Notes: generated by a model from the letters alone, not told the origin. 64,000 bases of DNA from Rhizobium binae (GCF_017357225.1 NZ_CP071604.1:251001-315000), one strand, 5' to 3'. Shown: positions 37,099-46,135, counted from the first letter of the stretch. Numbers and translations: made by a program.

Positions 37099-38379
37099 TC
37101 AACTCTCTACATCTGCCGCACGACCTTGCCGGATGCGCGGGCTGTCGTGGAAGCGCATATATCCGACGACGAACCACAGGAGGCCGGCAATCTTCATCGA
37201 GAAGACGGCGGTCCCTCCGATCATCATATTCAGAAAAATGAAAAGAGAAAGTGAATGGGCGCAACGCCGCTGCGCCGCCGTGCGGCCGGCAGGGAAGAGA
37301 CAGACGAACAGCCAGAAGGCGATGACGCCGAAAATGGTCGCCGCGTAGATCAGGTAGACATAGCCACTATCGGCGAACTCGGCGACCCTGTCGACCGACA
37401 GCCCGAGAACGGCAAGCGGATCGAGCTCCATGATCTTCTTCATCGTCAGATTGATGCGGCCGGTGAAATTGTCGCCTGTCGCATTGGGCTTCATGGTGTA
37501 GACGAGGAAACCTGCGGCAACGATCAGGGGCATCAGCGCCAGATTGAAATTCTTCGGGATCTTCGGAAAGATGAAATAGCCGACGATGCAGGCAAAACAG
37601 AAGATCAGCATCGTGCGCGTATCGTTCGTCACCAGGATCAGCACCGCCGTAGCGACGAACAGCAGCCGATCCCAACGGCTTATTCTTTCCCACATGGAGA
37701 TCAGATAGATCGCGATCACGCCGCAGAAATTGGCAAGCGACACCTGTTCGAGGAAGATCGACGACGAGCGGTGATCGATGATGCCGAAGGAGAAGCGCTC
37801 GGGGAAACCGAGCGCGTTCTGGAACAGGCCCGTCTTATTGTAGCTCAGCGGCAGCAGCCCGCGTGTATTGGCGAAATAGTCGGAGGGATGCACGATGCTG
37901 ACATAGAACGGCACGCTGACGATCTCGAAGACCAGGAAGATCAGCACCGCAAGGCTGGCCCAGCGAAAGGCCAGCTTCATGGTTTTCTCGTTGCTCCAGC
38001 CGCCGAGGCCGGAAAAGCAGAAGATGATCAGCACGTTGCGGAAATGATCGACGAACGGCAGGCGGTTGAGCAGGCTGACATAGATGGTCACGACAAGCGT
38101 GAACAGCAGGAACAGGAAGGCCGGCAGGTCGGTTTCGTAGATCCCCTTGTGAAGGATGTAGATGATGGCACTCGCCATAATCAGGCCTTCGCTGGCGGCG
38201 ACATGCGTCAACGAAAGCGGCATGATGTTGTGGTTGATGAAGGCCAGAATGCCATTATAGAGCACCGAAAGCAGGCCGAGCCATAACACCGGATAGTCGA
38301 CGCGCGATGCCCTCGCGGCCGCATCGAGCCGTTTGCCCGCCACAGTGAAAGTCGCTGCTTTCTGATCGACGGCTGCCAC
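37099..38379 (-). CDS. Polysaccharide polymerase / O-antigen ligase-like membrane protein
   Basis: A 426-aa protein with ten or more hydrophobic segments and a long periplasmic loop (about residues 175-230, with GLLPLSYNKTGLFQNALGFP and HRSSSIFLEQ), the topology of Wzy polymerases and O-antigen ligases. The GTG at 38379 with GGAG eight bases upstream lies 2 bp after the GH5 stop, so translation is coupled. Specific sugar linkage cannot be read. Naming it Wzy-like is by topology and context. Confidence 0.7.
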   Translation of the reverse strand: MAAVDQKAATFTVAGKRLDAAARASRVDYPVLWLGLLSVLYNGILAFINHNIMPLSLTHVAASEGLIMASAIIYILHKGIYETDLPAFLFLLFTLVVTIYVSLLNRLPFVDHFRNVLIIFCFSGLGGWSNEKTMKLAFRWASLAVLIFLVFEIVSVPFYVSIVHPSDYFANTRGLLPLSYNKTGLFQNALGFPERFSFGIIDHRSSSIFLEQVSLANFCGVIAIYLISMWERISRWDRLLFVATAVLILVTNDTRTMLIFCFACIVGYFIFPKIPKNFNLALMPLIVAAGFLVYTMKPNATGDNFTGRINLTMKKIMELDPLAVLGLSVDRVAEFADSGYVYLIYAATIFGVIAFWLFVCLFPAGRTAAQRRCAHSLSLFIFLNMMIGGTAVFSMKIAGLLWFVVGYMRFHDSPRIRQGRAADVES

Positions 38380-38381
38380 GG

Positions 38382-39431
38382 TCAGTTCTCCGCGGGCTTC
38401 ACGGCGGTGCAGGCGCCGCGATCGGATTTGGCCGACTCGGCGAGAAGCCGCATCTGCGGCCGCTCGGCGCCCGCATGCGGCTGAACGTTGAACGGTTCGT
38501 CCGCCGGCCACCATTCACCCGCCGCCCAATAGGACCAGCCGAGCCAAACGTCGCTATTTCCAGACATGGTGGCGTAGATTTCTCTCAGCCCGCCCATGCA
38601 GTCCTTGTCGGCGGAGGCGCCGAATTCGCCGAGAAAGCCGCGCTTGTGGTTCAGCTTCAGCCAGGCGGTGACGCCGGCGATTGCCTTGACCGCGGTGGCC
38701 GCACCTTCGCAGGTCGGATGGGTTCCCGACGAATCGACATCAAGATATTGATGGACCTCGTAGGCGTAGAAGTCGAGCGGGTCGCGCACGCCGAGCATCA
38801 CCGTGCCGTTGGCGCCGCCCATCACGTCTTGTTCCCAGCTATGAGCGCCGCTCCAGGCGGTGCCCGGCACGAGGATGAGGTTGCGTGCGCCGACGGCCCG
38901 GATGCTGCGGATCGCGGCGTTGGCGGCATCGAGCCAGTCCGTCGCCTTGATGTCATGCGGTTCGTTCATCAGGCCGAAGAGCACGCCGTTCTCATTGGCG
39001 AATTCGACCGCGAGCCTCGCCCAGAAGTCGGCGAATGCGGCGTCCGTCGCCGGCGCGGTGCCGATTTGTACCTTGTCGTAGTAGCCGAAATTATGCGGGT
39101 CGAGCAGGACGGCCATGCCATGCTTGCGGATCAGAGCAACCGTCTCTTTGATCCGCTTGATCTCGTCCTCGTCGAGCCGGCCGCCGAGCGCCGGCTGGAG
39201 CCGCTCCCAGCGGAAGGGCATCCTGATGATGGTCATGCCCTTTTTGGCGAAATAGCCGATCGTCGCCTCGCTCGGATAGAGGTAATTCGTGCCGTAAATC
39301 GCGTCGCGCTCGCCATATTCGCCGCCGGACAGGTTGACACCGCGATAGCAGGGCTTGTCGGCCGCAAGCGCCGGAGACGCGATGAGGGCGGCCACAAGCA
39401 GCGGCGCCGTCAGGTGTCGTGTCGTCCTCAT
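38382..39431 (-). CDS. Secreted glycoside hydrolase family 5 (endoglucanase-like)
   Basis: A 349-aa exported TIM-barrel glycosidase. The signal peptide is MRTTRHLTAPLLVAALIASP and cleavage is near LAADKP. GH5 landmarks: IIRMPFRWERLQP near 66, the acid/base Glu in FGLMNEPHD near 155, HQYLD near 225 and the nucleophile Glu in GFLGEFGA near 265. It precedes a polymerase-like gene by 2 bp, suggesting it trims or releases the polymer made by this locus. The start at 39431 has GAGG seven bases upstream. Confidence 0.9.
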   Translation of the reverse strand: MRTTRHLTAPLLVAALIASPALAADKPCYRGVNLSGGEYGERDAIYGTNYLYPSEATIGYFAKKGMTIIRMPFRWERLQPALGGRLDEDEIKRIKETVALIRKHGMAVLLDPHNFGYYDKVQIGTAPATDAAFADFWARLAVEFANENGVLFGLMNEPHDIKATDWLDAANAAIRSIRAVGARNLILVPGTAWSGAHSWEQDVMGGANGTVMLGVRDPLDFYAYEVHQYLDVDSSGTHPTCEGAATAVKAIAGVTAWLKLNHKRGFLGEFGASADKDCMGGLREIYATMSGNSDVWLGWSYWAAGEWWPADEPFNVQPHAGAERPQMRLLAESAKSDRGACTAVKPAEN

Positions 39432-39567
39432 GGATATCCCTCGCAGTCGCGGCAAACGGCAACATCTCTATGGTCGCCAGTATCTTAACGGTCCGTTAGC
39501 TAAGAATTTCTAAAGTCTCGGCACCTCGGCTTCAGTCTTTCACACTGGGCGGGACACGAGTGCGCGT

Positions 39568-41178
39568 ATGAGCCAGTATGACACGAATAGAGTGAGCCGG
39601 CTGCCCGGCTGGCGCAGTTATGAGCCGCCTCAGACTGCGCCGGAAGGCGTGCGCCTGCGCAGTCCTGTCGTCCGCCCGGATGATTTCGCTCGCCCGGTGC
39701 CCGAACCCACTCCTCCGCCTTTCGTGCCGCCGCTGGCAAAGGTTGCACAAACCCGCCGACCCGAGCCGCCGTCGCCTGGGCCTGCCGAGCGGCCTGCGGC
39801 CGATTTGCCGCCGCAGAGCACGTCGGGACCCGGAGTCCCGCTTCTTGATCTCCGCTCCAGCATCGCGGCGATCTGGGGCCGCCGGCGGGTCGTGCTTGTT
39901 CTGGCCCTTATCGGCGCCGTCGCCGGCGGCGCACTGGCGCCGTTCATCGGCCAGAAATACACTGCCGTCAGCAGCCTCTATTTCGATCCGCGCCAAATCG
40001 GCCTTGCCGATGTCGGTGCGCAATCTTCCGGGCCGTCGCCGGAAATGATCTCGGCGCTGATCGACAGCCAGGTGCAGATTCTGACCTCGGGCAATGTGCT
40101 GCGCCGCGTCGTCGAGGCGATGAAGCTCGATCAGGATCCGGAATTCACTGGCGGCCGGACTGACGGTGCCGCCGTCATCGGCTCCCTGCAGAAGGCGCTG
40201 GTCATCACCCGCCAGGCCAGCACCTATGTCGTTTCGCTTGCCGCGACGACCAATGATCCGGAAAAATCCGCAAGGCTCGCCAACCAGGTCGTCACCGCCT
40301 TCACCGAAGAGGAGAACAGCGCCTCGAACGGCCTCTACGAAAACACGTCCTCGACGCTCGACGGACGGCTCGACGACCTGCGCCAGAGGGTGCTGGAGGC
40401 CGAGCAGGCGGTCGAGACCTTCCGTGCCGACAACGACATGGCCGCGACCGAGGGCAACCTGATTTCCGATCAGCGACTCGGCTCGCTGAACACGCTGCTG
40501 GTGACGGCGCAGGAAAAGACCATCCAGGCGAAGGCCCGCGCCGACGCCGTCGCCAATCTGCGCGTCGAGGACATCGTCGCCGGCAATCAGACCGAGGGCG
40601 GCCCCACCTCGCCGCTCGTCAGCCTGCGCCAGCAATATGCCAGCCAGGCCGCCGCCGTCGGCAGCCTCGAAAGCCAGATGGGTACGCGTCATCCCCGCCT
40701 GCAGGCGGCCCGCTCGTCGCTGCAGAGCATAGCCGGCGAAATCAAGGGTGAGTTGCAGCGTCTTGCCACTTCGGCACGCGGCGAATACGAGCAGGCAAAA
40801 GCCGCCGAAGACAGCATCGCCAAGGAGCTTGCGGTGCAGAAGGCGCTGCAGGCGACGACCTCGGACAAGCAGGTGGAATTGAACGAATTGCAGCGCAAGG
40901 CGACGGCGGCGCGCGATATCTATGAGACGGTGCTGAAGCGCTCGAGCCAGACCAGCGAGGAGCAGAACCTCAGCCAGAGCAACATTCGCGTCATCTCGCC
41001 GGCTGAGCCGCCGGTCAGGGCCGACGGCCCGGGAAAGAAGATCCTGCTGGTCGCCGGCATCATCGGCGGTCTCCTTGCCGGTTTCGTCATCGGTGCCGGC
41101 TTTGCCATTCTCGCCGGCCTCCTCAGCCATCCGATCATCAAAGGTTATTTCAGGAGATCGCCCGTTGCGGCTGCTTGA
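39568..41178 (+). CDS. Wzz/GumC-type polysaccharide chain-length protein without kinase domain
   Basis: A 536-aa inner-membrane PCP protein. A proline-rich cytoplasmic N-terminus (1-90) is followed by a membrane span near 110 (RRVVLVLALIGAVAGGALAP), a Wzz domain, a long coiled-coil region (about 250-460) and a second span near 490-520. The C-terminal BY-kinase domain seen in ExoP is absent. It is divergent from the GH5 gene, 136 bp apart, and likely sets chain length or bridges export of the polymer. Confidence 0.85.
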   Translation: MSQYDTNRVSRLPGWRSYEPPQTAPEGVRLRSPVVRPDDFARPVPEPTPPPFVPPLAKVAQTRRPEPPSPGPAERPAADLPPQSTSGPGVPLLDLRSSIAAIWGRRRVVLVLALIGAVAGGALAPFIGQKYTAVSSLYFDPRQIGLADVGAQSSGPSPEMISALIDSQVQILTSGNVLRRVVEAMKLDQDPEFTGGRTDGAAVIGSLQKALVITRQASTYVVSLAATTNDPEKSARLANQVVTAFTEEENSASNGLYENTSSTLDGRLDDLRQRVLEAEQAVETFRADNDMAATEGNLISDQRLGSLNTLLVTAQEKTIQAKARADAVANLRVEDIVAGNQTEGGPTSPLVSLRQQYASQAAAVGSLESQMGTRHPRLQAARSSLQSIAGEIKGELQRLATSARGEYEQAKAAEDSIAKELAVQKALQATTSDKQVELNELQRKATAARDIYETVLKRSSQTSEEQNLSQSNIRVISPAEPPVRADGPGKKILLVAGIIGGLLAGFVIGAGFAILAGLLSHPIIKGYFRRSPVAAA

Positions 41179-41239
41179 TCAGCATCTCCGGTTTTCCTAC
41201 ATCCCATGAGCGGCGCAACGATGCCGGCAGGAGAGTTCC

Positions 41240-41572
41240 ATGCGGCTTGTGATGATGTTTCCGATAGTGCTCGTTGCCCTATCAGGCCTTGCGCCAGCGT
41301 CCGCCTTTGCCGTCGACTGGACGAAGCCGGTGAATGCGGACGTTCAGGCCCTCTATCCCTACAGGGGGCTGCCCGGCGTCAAGGCGCAGCCGGACAAGAA
41401 GGAAGAAGAATCCTATAATTGCCGCACTGAAACGGTCCAGGTCCGCCGTCGCTACGACGAGATCTTCCGCTCCGGCGGCATGCCGACGCTGATGTATGTT
41501 TGCGAACGCGACGGCTTCGTCACCATGGGCGGCAAGGTGCCGCTGCGCGGCCACTATCAGCCGGTGCGATAG
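41240..41572 (+). CDS. Small secreted hypothetical protein
   Basis: A 110-aa protein with a clear signal peptide (MRLVMMFPIVLVALSGLAPA, cleavage near AFAVDW) and two Cys (NCRTETV, YVCERDG) that could form a disulphide. GGAGAG precedes the ATG. It follows the Wzz-like gene by 61 bp and may be co-transcribed. No family recognised. Confidence 0.65.
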   Translation: MRLVMMFPIVLVALSGLAPASAFAVDWTKPVNADVQALYPYRGLPGVKAQPDKKEEESYNCRTETVQVRRRYDEIFRSGGMPTLMYVCERDGFVTMGGKVPLRGHYQPVR

Positions 41573-41644
41573 GCGCTTCAGCCGGTCAGCAAAGCCGTTG
41601 GCTGCGCCTGTCGGAACCGCTGGGCCGGAAGCGCCATCCTCAGA

Positions 41645-42090
41645 TAGTCGAATCCGGCATTTGCTTGCGATCGCTCGACGACCGAGTATCTGACCATGCC
41701 TTCCTCCTGCGACCTACGCCATGAAGACGATCCCTGCTTGTCCGCCCACGCTTTTGGCGGCCACGCTCTCGCCGTTCCGCTTTGCCTCCTGGAGGAAGGA
41801 GAGTAGCCTTCCTTGATTGGCGCGACACGCCCCTGGAAGGAACGACTCATATGTCTCCGCTCGATCGAAGCCGGCGGCCTTTTCGTCGGCCCGCACCCTG
41901 CCAGCCCCGGACCTGTCGCGTGGTTCGCCGAGGCCGTGCGGCAGGCGAGGATGCGCGGGCTGCCGCCATGAGTCGGCAGTTCCTCGACGTCGAATAGCTT
42001 CAGGCCGTGGGTGGCAAAGACCTCGGCGAGCAGCGAAAGAGAAAAGACCATAGGCCTGCGGGACAGGGACGGGGAAGCAGCAATGGAACC
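41645..42090 (-). pseudogene. Remnant of a class I SAM-dependent C-methyltransferase
   Basis: Read leftward, pieces of one protein appear in alternating frames: EVFATHGLKLFDVEELPTHG then ANHATGPGLA in one frame, RVRADEKAAGFDRAETYESF in the next, GRVAPIKEG back in the first, and LLSFLQEAKRNGESVAA in the second. The order matches the C-terminal part of sugar C-methyltransferases. At least three frameshifts are present and the N-terminal SAM domain is missing. Sequence before about 42060 and after 41750 is too decayed to align firmly. It lies in the 667-bp stretch between the small secreted protein and the DUF982 gene, next to polysaccharide genes. Confidence 0.6.
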
Positions 42091-42239
42091 GCTGAGCTGG
42101 ATCAGCAACGCTGACGCACTTCGTTGCCGAGGCCGTCAAAAGAGGAATACCGTTCCATCCGGCATCGATGCCGCTTTCATCTTGCGCGGCATGATAATTG
42201 CATTATTACTAATATTCTAATCCTTGGGGAGAAAGTGCC

Positions 42240-42530
42240 ATGCAATGGGACACATCGGTGGATTTTGCGCCTCTCGTTCTCTTTGTTGGGGGGCGGGGAA
42301 AGATCGTCCGGACGCTCCGTGACGCAGCCGAGCTTCTGATGATCGAATGGCCGCTTGACGACGGAGAGGAATACGTCGCGGCTGTGAAGGCTTGCGCCGA
42401 CGCGATTATCGGGCAGGCCGGAATGGACGAACTCAGGGACTTGCTTCTGAGCGCCGCCAGAGAAGCCGGTATCGGGGTTTTGTCGGTGATTGCCGACGGC
42501 GGGAATGCGGCGCCGCACATGGCGGCGTAG
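42240..42530 (+). CDS. DUF982 domain protein
   Basis: A 96-aa protein matching the Rhizobiales DUF982 pattern: VLFVGGRGKIVRTLRDAAELL, then the conserved WP of IEWPLDDGEEYVAAVKAC and a C-terminal AAREAGI helix. GGGGAGA precedes the ATG. Function of the family is unknown; paralogues are numerous in Rhizobium, often near plasmid or accessory genes. Confidence 0.75.
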   Translation: MQWDTSVDFAPLVLFVGGRGKIVRTLRDAAELLMIEWPLDDGEEYVAAVKACADAIIGQAGMDELRDLLLSAAREAGIGVLSVIADGGNAAPHMAA

Positions 42531-42694
42531 AGGCCGGGAATCGCGCCATCACCTACCGCCCTGGTTTGGCTTTCAGAACCAGCATCATGGAACCAGTCTG
42601 TCGATAACGAGCATCGGCGCCGGCCTTCGTGGAAGTTGCCAATGTGCAATTTTGGAAAGTTTGATATCTGATCTTGGCAGCGATCAAAAGGAAA

Positions 42695-42779
42695 TGGTGC
42701 CCAGAAGAGGACTCGAACCTCCACGCCTCGCGGCACAGGTACCTGAAACCTGCGCGTCTACCAATTCCGCCATCTGGGC
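42695..42779 (-). tRNA. tRNA-Leu (anticodon CAG)
   Basis: Leftward, 85 nt including encoded CCA. The acceptor stem GCCCAGA pairs with TCTGGGC; the D arm is GCGGAATTGGTAGACGC, the anticodon stem CAGGT / ACCTG holds loop TTCAGGT giving anticodon CAG, a long variable arm typical of class II tRNAs is present, and the T arm contains GTTCGAGTC. It reads CUG codons, frequent in this GC-rich genome. Confidence 0.95.
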
Positions 42780-42790
42780 GACGGAGAGCG

Positions 42791-42818
42791 ATGTAAGGGG
42801 GTGGCCCGCGACTGTCAA
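42791..42818 (-). promoter_or_regulatory. Promoter of tRNA-Leu
   Basis: Leftward -35 TTGACA (42818-42813), a 16-base spacer and -10-like TTACAT (42796-42791; TACATC with a 17-base spacer). Transcription would begin a few bases before the tRNA 5' end at 42779. Good match to the housekeeping sigma consensus. Confidence 0.65.
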
Positions 42819-42946
42819 CTGGGTTTTTGAAGTTTTCCTGACAGTTGGCAAAAAACTGCCGATCACATCAGCAGGCGGGCTGCCGGACAGGCATAGCACC
42901 TGTCATCGGGCGTCCTATATAAGAGAGGATCATAAGGAAAAGCACG

Positions 42947-43366
42947 ATGCCTGCTTCCCGCACTTTTCTGCTCGCCGGCCTCTTGGCCGTTCTGTTGCCC
43001 GCAATTGCAGCCGCCGATTCGCTGAAGGTGGGCAGGCCGGGGCTCGGGCCGCTTAATACCGGCTCGACGCTTTGCGATTTTCGCGGCTGCTTCGGCTTCG
43101 GGCCGCAGCAATGGCATCGGCCCGCCTATGTTCAGCCGAACTACCGTCCGCGCGGCGCGGGGCCGACCTATTATCTGCCGGGTGCGGCCGGGCGGCCGCA
43201 GCTAACCTATGATCCGCCGCCGGTGCGCCGCGTGCAGCCGGCGGCGCGCGACATGAACAAGCATATCGCCTGGTGCACCAATGAGTACCGCTCCTACAAT
43301 CCGCGGACGGATCACTTCCTCACCTATGAGGGCGTCTACCGAGTCTGCCGCTCGCCCTATCGCTGA
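42947..43366 (+). CDS. BA14K-like exported protein
   Basis: A 139-aa protein with signal peptide (LLAGLLAVLLPAIAAADS). The proline/arginine-rich middle leads to a C-terminal BA14K-type motif: HIAWCTNEYRSYNPRTDHFL then YEGVYRVCRSPY, with the conserved Cys pair. BA14K proteins of Brucella and rhizobia are small envelope proteins of uncertain role, reported as immunoreactive or lectin-like. AAGGA precedes the ATG. Confidence 0.8.
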   Translation: MPASRTFLLAGLLAVLLPAIAAADSLKVGRPGLGPLNTGSTLCDFRGCFGFGPQQWHRPAYVQPNYRPRGAGPTYYLPGAAGRPQLTYDPPPVRRVQPAARDMNKHIAWCTNEYRSYNPRTDHFLTYEGVYRVCRSPYR

Positions 43367-43368
43367 GG

Positions 43369-43662
43369 TCAGCTTTCGAGCGAGGCTCGGTCGACATGGC
43401 CGAGATCGCGGCCGGGCTCGACGATGTCGCGAACCCGCTGCTTCAGCTCCTTCGGCCCGGGGAAACCGCCGTCGCGCTTGCGTTCCCAGATGAGATCGCC
43501 ATTGACGCGGATCTCGAAATTGCCGCCGGTGCCGGGGACCAGTGCCACCTCGCCGAGGCTGTCGGAAAAAGTATGCAACAGCTCTTGTGCCATCCAGGCG
43601 GAGCGCAGCAGCCAGTTGCACTGTGTGCAGTAGAGGATCGAGACGCGCGGTTTTTCGGTCAT
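43369..43662 (-). CDS. SelT/SelW/SelH (Rdx) family selenoprotein-like protein
   Basis: A 97-aa thioredoxin-like-fold protein with the family redox motif CTQC near residue 12 (Cys in place of selenocysteine), FEIRVNGDLIWERKRDGGFP and PGPKELKQRVRD. Role probably redox; not established. AAAGGA seven bases before the ATG supports the start. Convergent with the BA14K gene, 2 bp between stops. Confidence 0.9.
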   Translation of the reverse strand: MTEKPRVSILYCTQCNWLLRSAWMAQELLHTFSDSLGEVALVPGTGGNFEIRVNGDLIWERKRDGGFPGPKELKQRVRDIVEPGRDLGHVDRASLES

Positions 43663-43788
43663 GGCGATTTCCTTTCGTTCCGCTTGGTTTAAGCGCGGTG
43701 ACGTGGCCGCGCAATTGCTCTGATGGAAGCGTCTTGCCTACGGGCTTACGCCATGGTTTCCTCCGCGTCGATCATATCGGGAACGCCC

Positions 43789-44526
43789 ATGCGAGTCGCA
43801 GTCGTCGAAAACATGAAGAATACCGGTCTTGGCGCGCTTGCCACAGCGCTCGACGAGGCGGGCGCGGAGATCGAGTGGTTTCGCGTCTGGCAGGACGGCA
43901 TCCTGCCGCGGGATGTAGCAGGCCATGACGCGCTGGTTGTCCTCGGTGGTGAGCAGAGCGCGCTGGATGACGAGACGCATCCCTACCTGCCGGAGCTCGC
44001 CCGGCTTGCCCGCCACTTCGGCGATGCCGGCAAGGCCGTGCTTGGCATCTGCCTCGGCAGCCAGATCCTCGCCCGCGCCTATGGCGCCGACAATCATCTC
44101 GGCACCGCTTGCGAATTCGGCTGGCACCGAATCGGCGTCACCGCCGAGGGCCGGGCCGATCCGCTGCTGTCGGCGCTTGGCGGCGAGTTCACCATCTTCG
44201 AATGGCATGCAGACACCTTTGCCCTGCCGGAGGGCGCGGTGCGTCTGGCGGCGAGCCCCGTCGCCGCAAACCAAGCCTTCCGCATTGGCCGCGCCGTCTA
44301 CGGCACCCAGTTCCACTTCGAGGCCGACCGGGCGGTCGTCGAGCAGTGGAAGGCGGAATTTCCCGAAACGATCGCCCGCATCGCCCCCGGCTGGCTGGAA
44401 AATCATGCCGAACTGGCGGCGCGCCACGGCGTCGCCGCCGATGCCGCCGGCCTTGCCATCGCGCGTGCCTGGGTCAGCCTGATTGAGCCTGCAGAGATTG
44501 GAATATTGTCGGAGGCCTCGGCGTGA
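43789..44526 (+). CDS. Class I glutamine amidotransferase-like protein
   Basis: A 245-aa single-domain GATase1 protein from the ATG at 43789 ([13 protein letters not shown]). The nucleophile Cys is in [16 protein letters not shown] near residue 88 and the His/Glu pair in [13 protein letters not shown] near 175. Such free-standing enzymes hydrolyse gamma-glutamyl compounds or serve partner synthases; which applies is unknown. The stop is 11 bp before the acetyltransferase start. Confidence 0.85.
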   Translation: MRVAVVENMKNTGLGALATALDEAGAEIEWFRVWQDGILPRDVAGHDALVVLGGEQSALDDETHPYLPELARLARHFGDAGKAVLGICLGSQILARAYGADNHLGTACEFGWHRIGVTAEGRADPLLSALGGEFTIFEWHADTFALPEGAVRLAASPVAANQAFRIGRAVYGTQFHFEADRAVVEQWKAEFPETIARIAPGWLENHAELAARHGVAADAAGLAIARAWVSLIEPAEIGILSEASA

Positions 44527-44537
44527 GAGGCGATTCG

Positions 44538-45095
44538 ATGCCGGCAAGCGACTATGAAAAGATGGCGGCGGGTGAGTGGTATTGCTGCCTCGACGACGAA
44601 CTCGATCGCCTGCGCCAGCAGGCGCGCCGTGCCGTTCACGCCCATAACACGCTGCCCCCGGATGAGCGCGGGGCCGTCGCCGCGGCCCTCAGAGCGCTCT
44701 TTGCCGGGGCGGCGTCGGATATCTTCATCGAAGCGCCGTTTCATTGTTCCTACGGCATCAATATCGTTCTCGGCGAGCGCGTCTACTTCAATGCCGGCTG
44801 CACCATCCTCGATTCCGGCCGCGTGACGGTTGGAGACCGCACGATGGTCGGGCCGGGCGTGCAGATCTATTGTGCCGAACATCATAAGGATCCCGTACTT
44901 CGCGGCCAGGGCATCGAGATCGCCCGGCCGGTTGCGATCGGCAGCGATGTCTGGATCGGCGGCGGCGCCATTATCCTCGGCGGGGTGACGATCGGCGATG
45001 GGGCACTCGTCGGCGCTGGCGCCGTCGTAACGAAGGATGTGCCAGCGGGTGTAACCGTGGTCGGCAATCCGGCGCGCCCGATGAACCGCCTCTGA
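44538..45095 (+). CDS. Maltose/galactoside O-acetyltransferase family (LbetaH)
   Basis: A 185-aa hexapeptide-repeat acetyltransferase of the LacA/Maa/NodL group. It opens with [20 protein letters not shown]; the left-handed beta-helix runs from about residue 60 to 175, with the catalytic His in CAEHHKD near 120 and [20 protein letters not shown]. Acetyl-CoA donor; acceptor sugar unknown. The ATG at 44538 has GAGAGG seven bases upstream. Confidence 0.88.
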   Translation: MPASDYEKMAAGEWYCCLDDELDRLRQQARRAVHAHNTLPPDERGAVAAALRALFAGAASDIFIEAPFHCSYGINIVLGERVYFNAGCTILDSGRVTVGDRTMVGPGVQIYCAEHHKDPVLRGQGIEIARPVAIGSDVWIGGGAIILGGVTIGDGALVGAGAVVTKDVPAGVTVVGNPARPMNRL

Positions 45096-45168
45096 GATTT
45101 ATGCCGGCGGGCTCCCTCGACAACGGCGCCTGCTCCGCTAAATCACGTGGCGCAAGGGGAGAGATATC

Positions 45169-45621
45169 ATGACGGCACAGAACTTACCCATGGAAGGCGG
45201 CTGCCGTTGTGGCCGGGTGCGGTTGAAGATCAGTGCGCCGCCGCTGCTGACCATGGCCTGCCACTGCACGGGCTGCCAGAGGATGACTGCGAGCGCCTAT
45301 TCGCTGAGTGCCGCCATCCCCAGCGAAGGATTCGAAGTGACGAGGGGCGAGCCTGTCATTGGTGGCTTGCATGGCACGACGAAACATTATTTCTGCCCGC
45401 ATTGCATGAGCTGGATGTTCACCCGTCCGGAAGGCATGGACTGGTTCGTCAATCTGCGCGTCACCATGCTCGATGACCCCAGCTGGTTCACGCCGTTCAT
45501 CGAGACATGGACGAGCGAGAAGCTGGCCTTTGCGGAGACCGGTGCGGTGCACAGCTACGCGGCGCTGCCGGAGATGGCGGCCTACGAGGGGTTGGTGAAG
45601 GAGTATATGGCGCGAGGTTGA
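45169..45621 (+). CDS. GFA family (glutathione-dependent formaldehyde-activating) protein
   Basis: A 150-aa zinc protein with the GFA cysteine set: GGCRCGRVRLKI near residue 12, MACHCTGCQRM near 29 and YFCPHCMSWMF near 79. GGGGAGAG precedes the ATG. The family name comes from Gfa of Paracoccus; most members have no tested function. The stop lies 2 bp from that of the ruined ccdB. Confidence 0.9.
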   Translation: MTAQNLPMEGGCRCGRVRLKISAPPLLTMACHCTGCQRMTASAYSLSAAIPSEGFEVTRGEPVIGGLHGTTKHYFCPHCMSWMFTRPEGMDWFVNLRVTMLDDPSWFTPFIETWTSEKLAFAETGAVHSYAALPEMAAYEGLVKEYMARG

Positions 45622-45623
45622 TC

Positions 45624-45910
45624 TCAGAGGCCCTGGAAGTTCAGGGCGGTGATGATACGATCACCGTCGGCCGCGAGGTCGGCGGCGACGCCGATCTCTT
45701 TAACGGAAATCGCTCCGATAAACTGGTCGCCATAACGTATGGCTCGCCGTTGATCACGAATTGCGGGTTGAGCTGACACATGATTTTGGGAAGCTTCCAG
45801 CGGAAGCATTGGCGCCATGATCCGCGTCGTCAGGTCGCCATGCAGGCCTGATTGCAGATCAAGCGCAAGCGCATCCCATGGATCACATTGCAGACATGAA
45901 ACCGAGCCAT
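45624..45910 (-). pseudogene. ccdB-like toxin, inactivated by several frameshifts
   Basis: Leftward. The start MARFHVC (ATG 45910) matches CcdB-type openings, but the next recognisable part, DALALDLQSGLHGDLTTRIM, is in another frame. MCQLNPQFVINGEPYVMATS is in a third stretch out of frame with both sides, and QFIGAISVKEIG returns to the earlier frame. At least three indels are needed, so no intact toxin is made. CcdB toxins poison DNA gyrase. The start overlaps the ccdA remnant stop (TGATG) as in functional ccdAB operons. Confidence 0.8.
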
Positions 45911-46135
45911 CAGAACTGCCGATGTTTCTGAAACGGCAGGCCGTGTTTTTCGACATAGGCATTGGAGGCGGCAATGGCCTCCGCGTTCCCGATACGCCAC
46001 GATCGTTCGCGTTCCGCCTTTATGGCTTTCGCGATTCCATCTTCCGCCGCCCGGGATATATTGATCTTCTCACGCACCTGCGACACGAGTCCATCATCGA
46101 GAGAGGTTCGCCGCTTTCCTTGGCCGCTGCGCCGT
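45910..46135 (-). pseudogene. ccdA-like antitoxin remnant, start codon lost and frameshifted
   Basis: Leftward. AAAGGAG is followed six bases later by ACG where ATG is expected, then AQRPRKAANLS, then a frame change. The rest is a good CcdA C-terminus: DDGLVSQVREKINISRAAED, then ERSWRIGNAEAIAASNAYVE and HGLPFQKHRQF. The antitoxin cannot be made as a full protein unless ACG is used and the shift bypassed. Both partners of the module are dead, as expected when a toxin is lost first. Confidence 0.8.
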
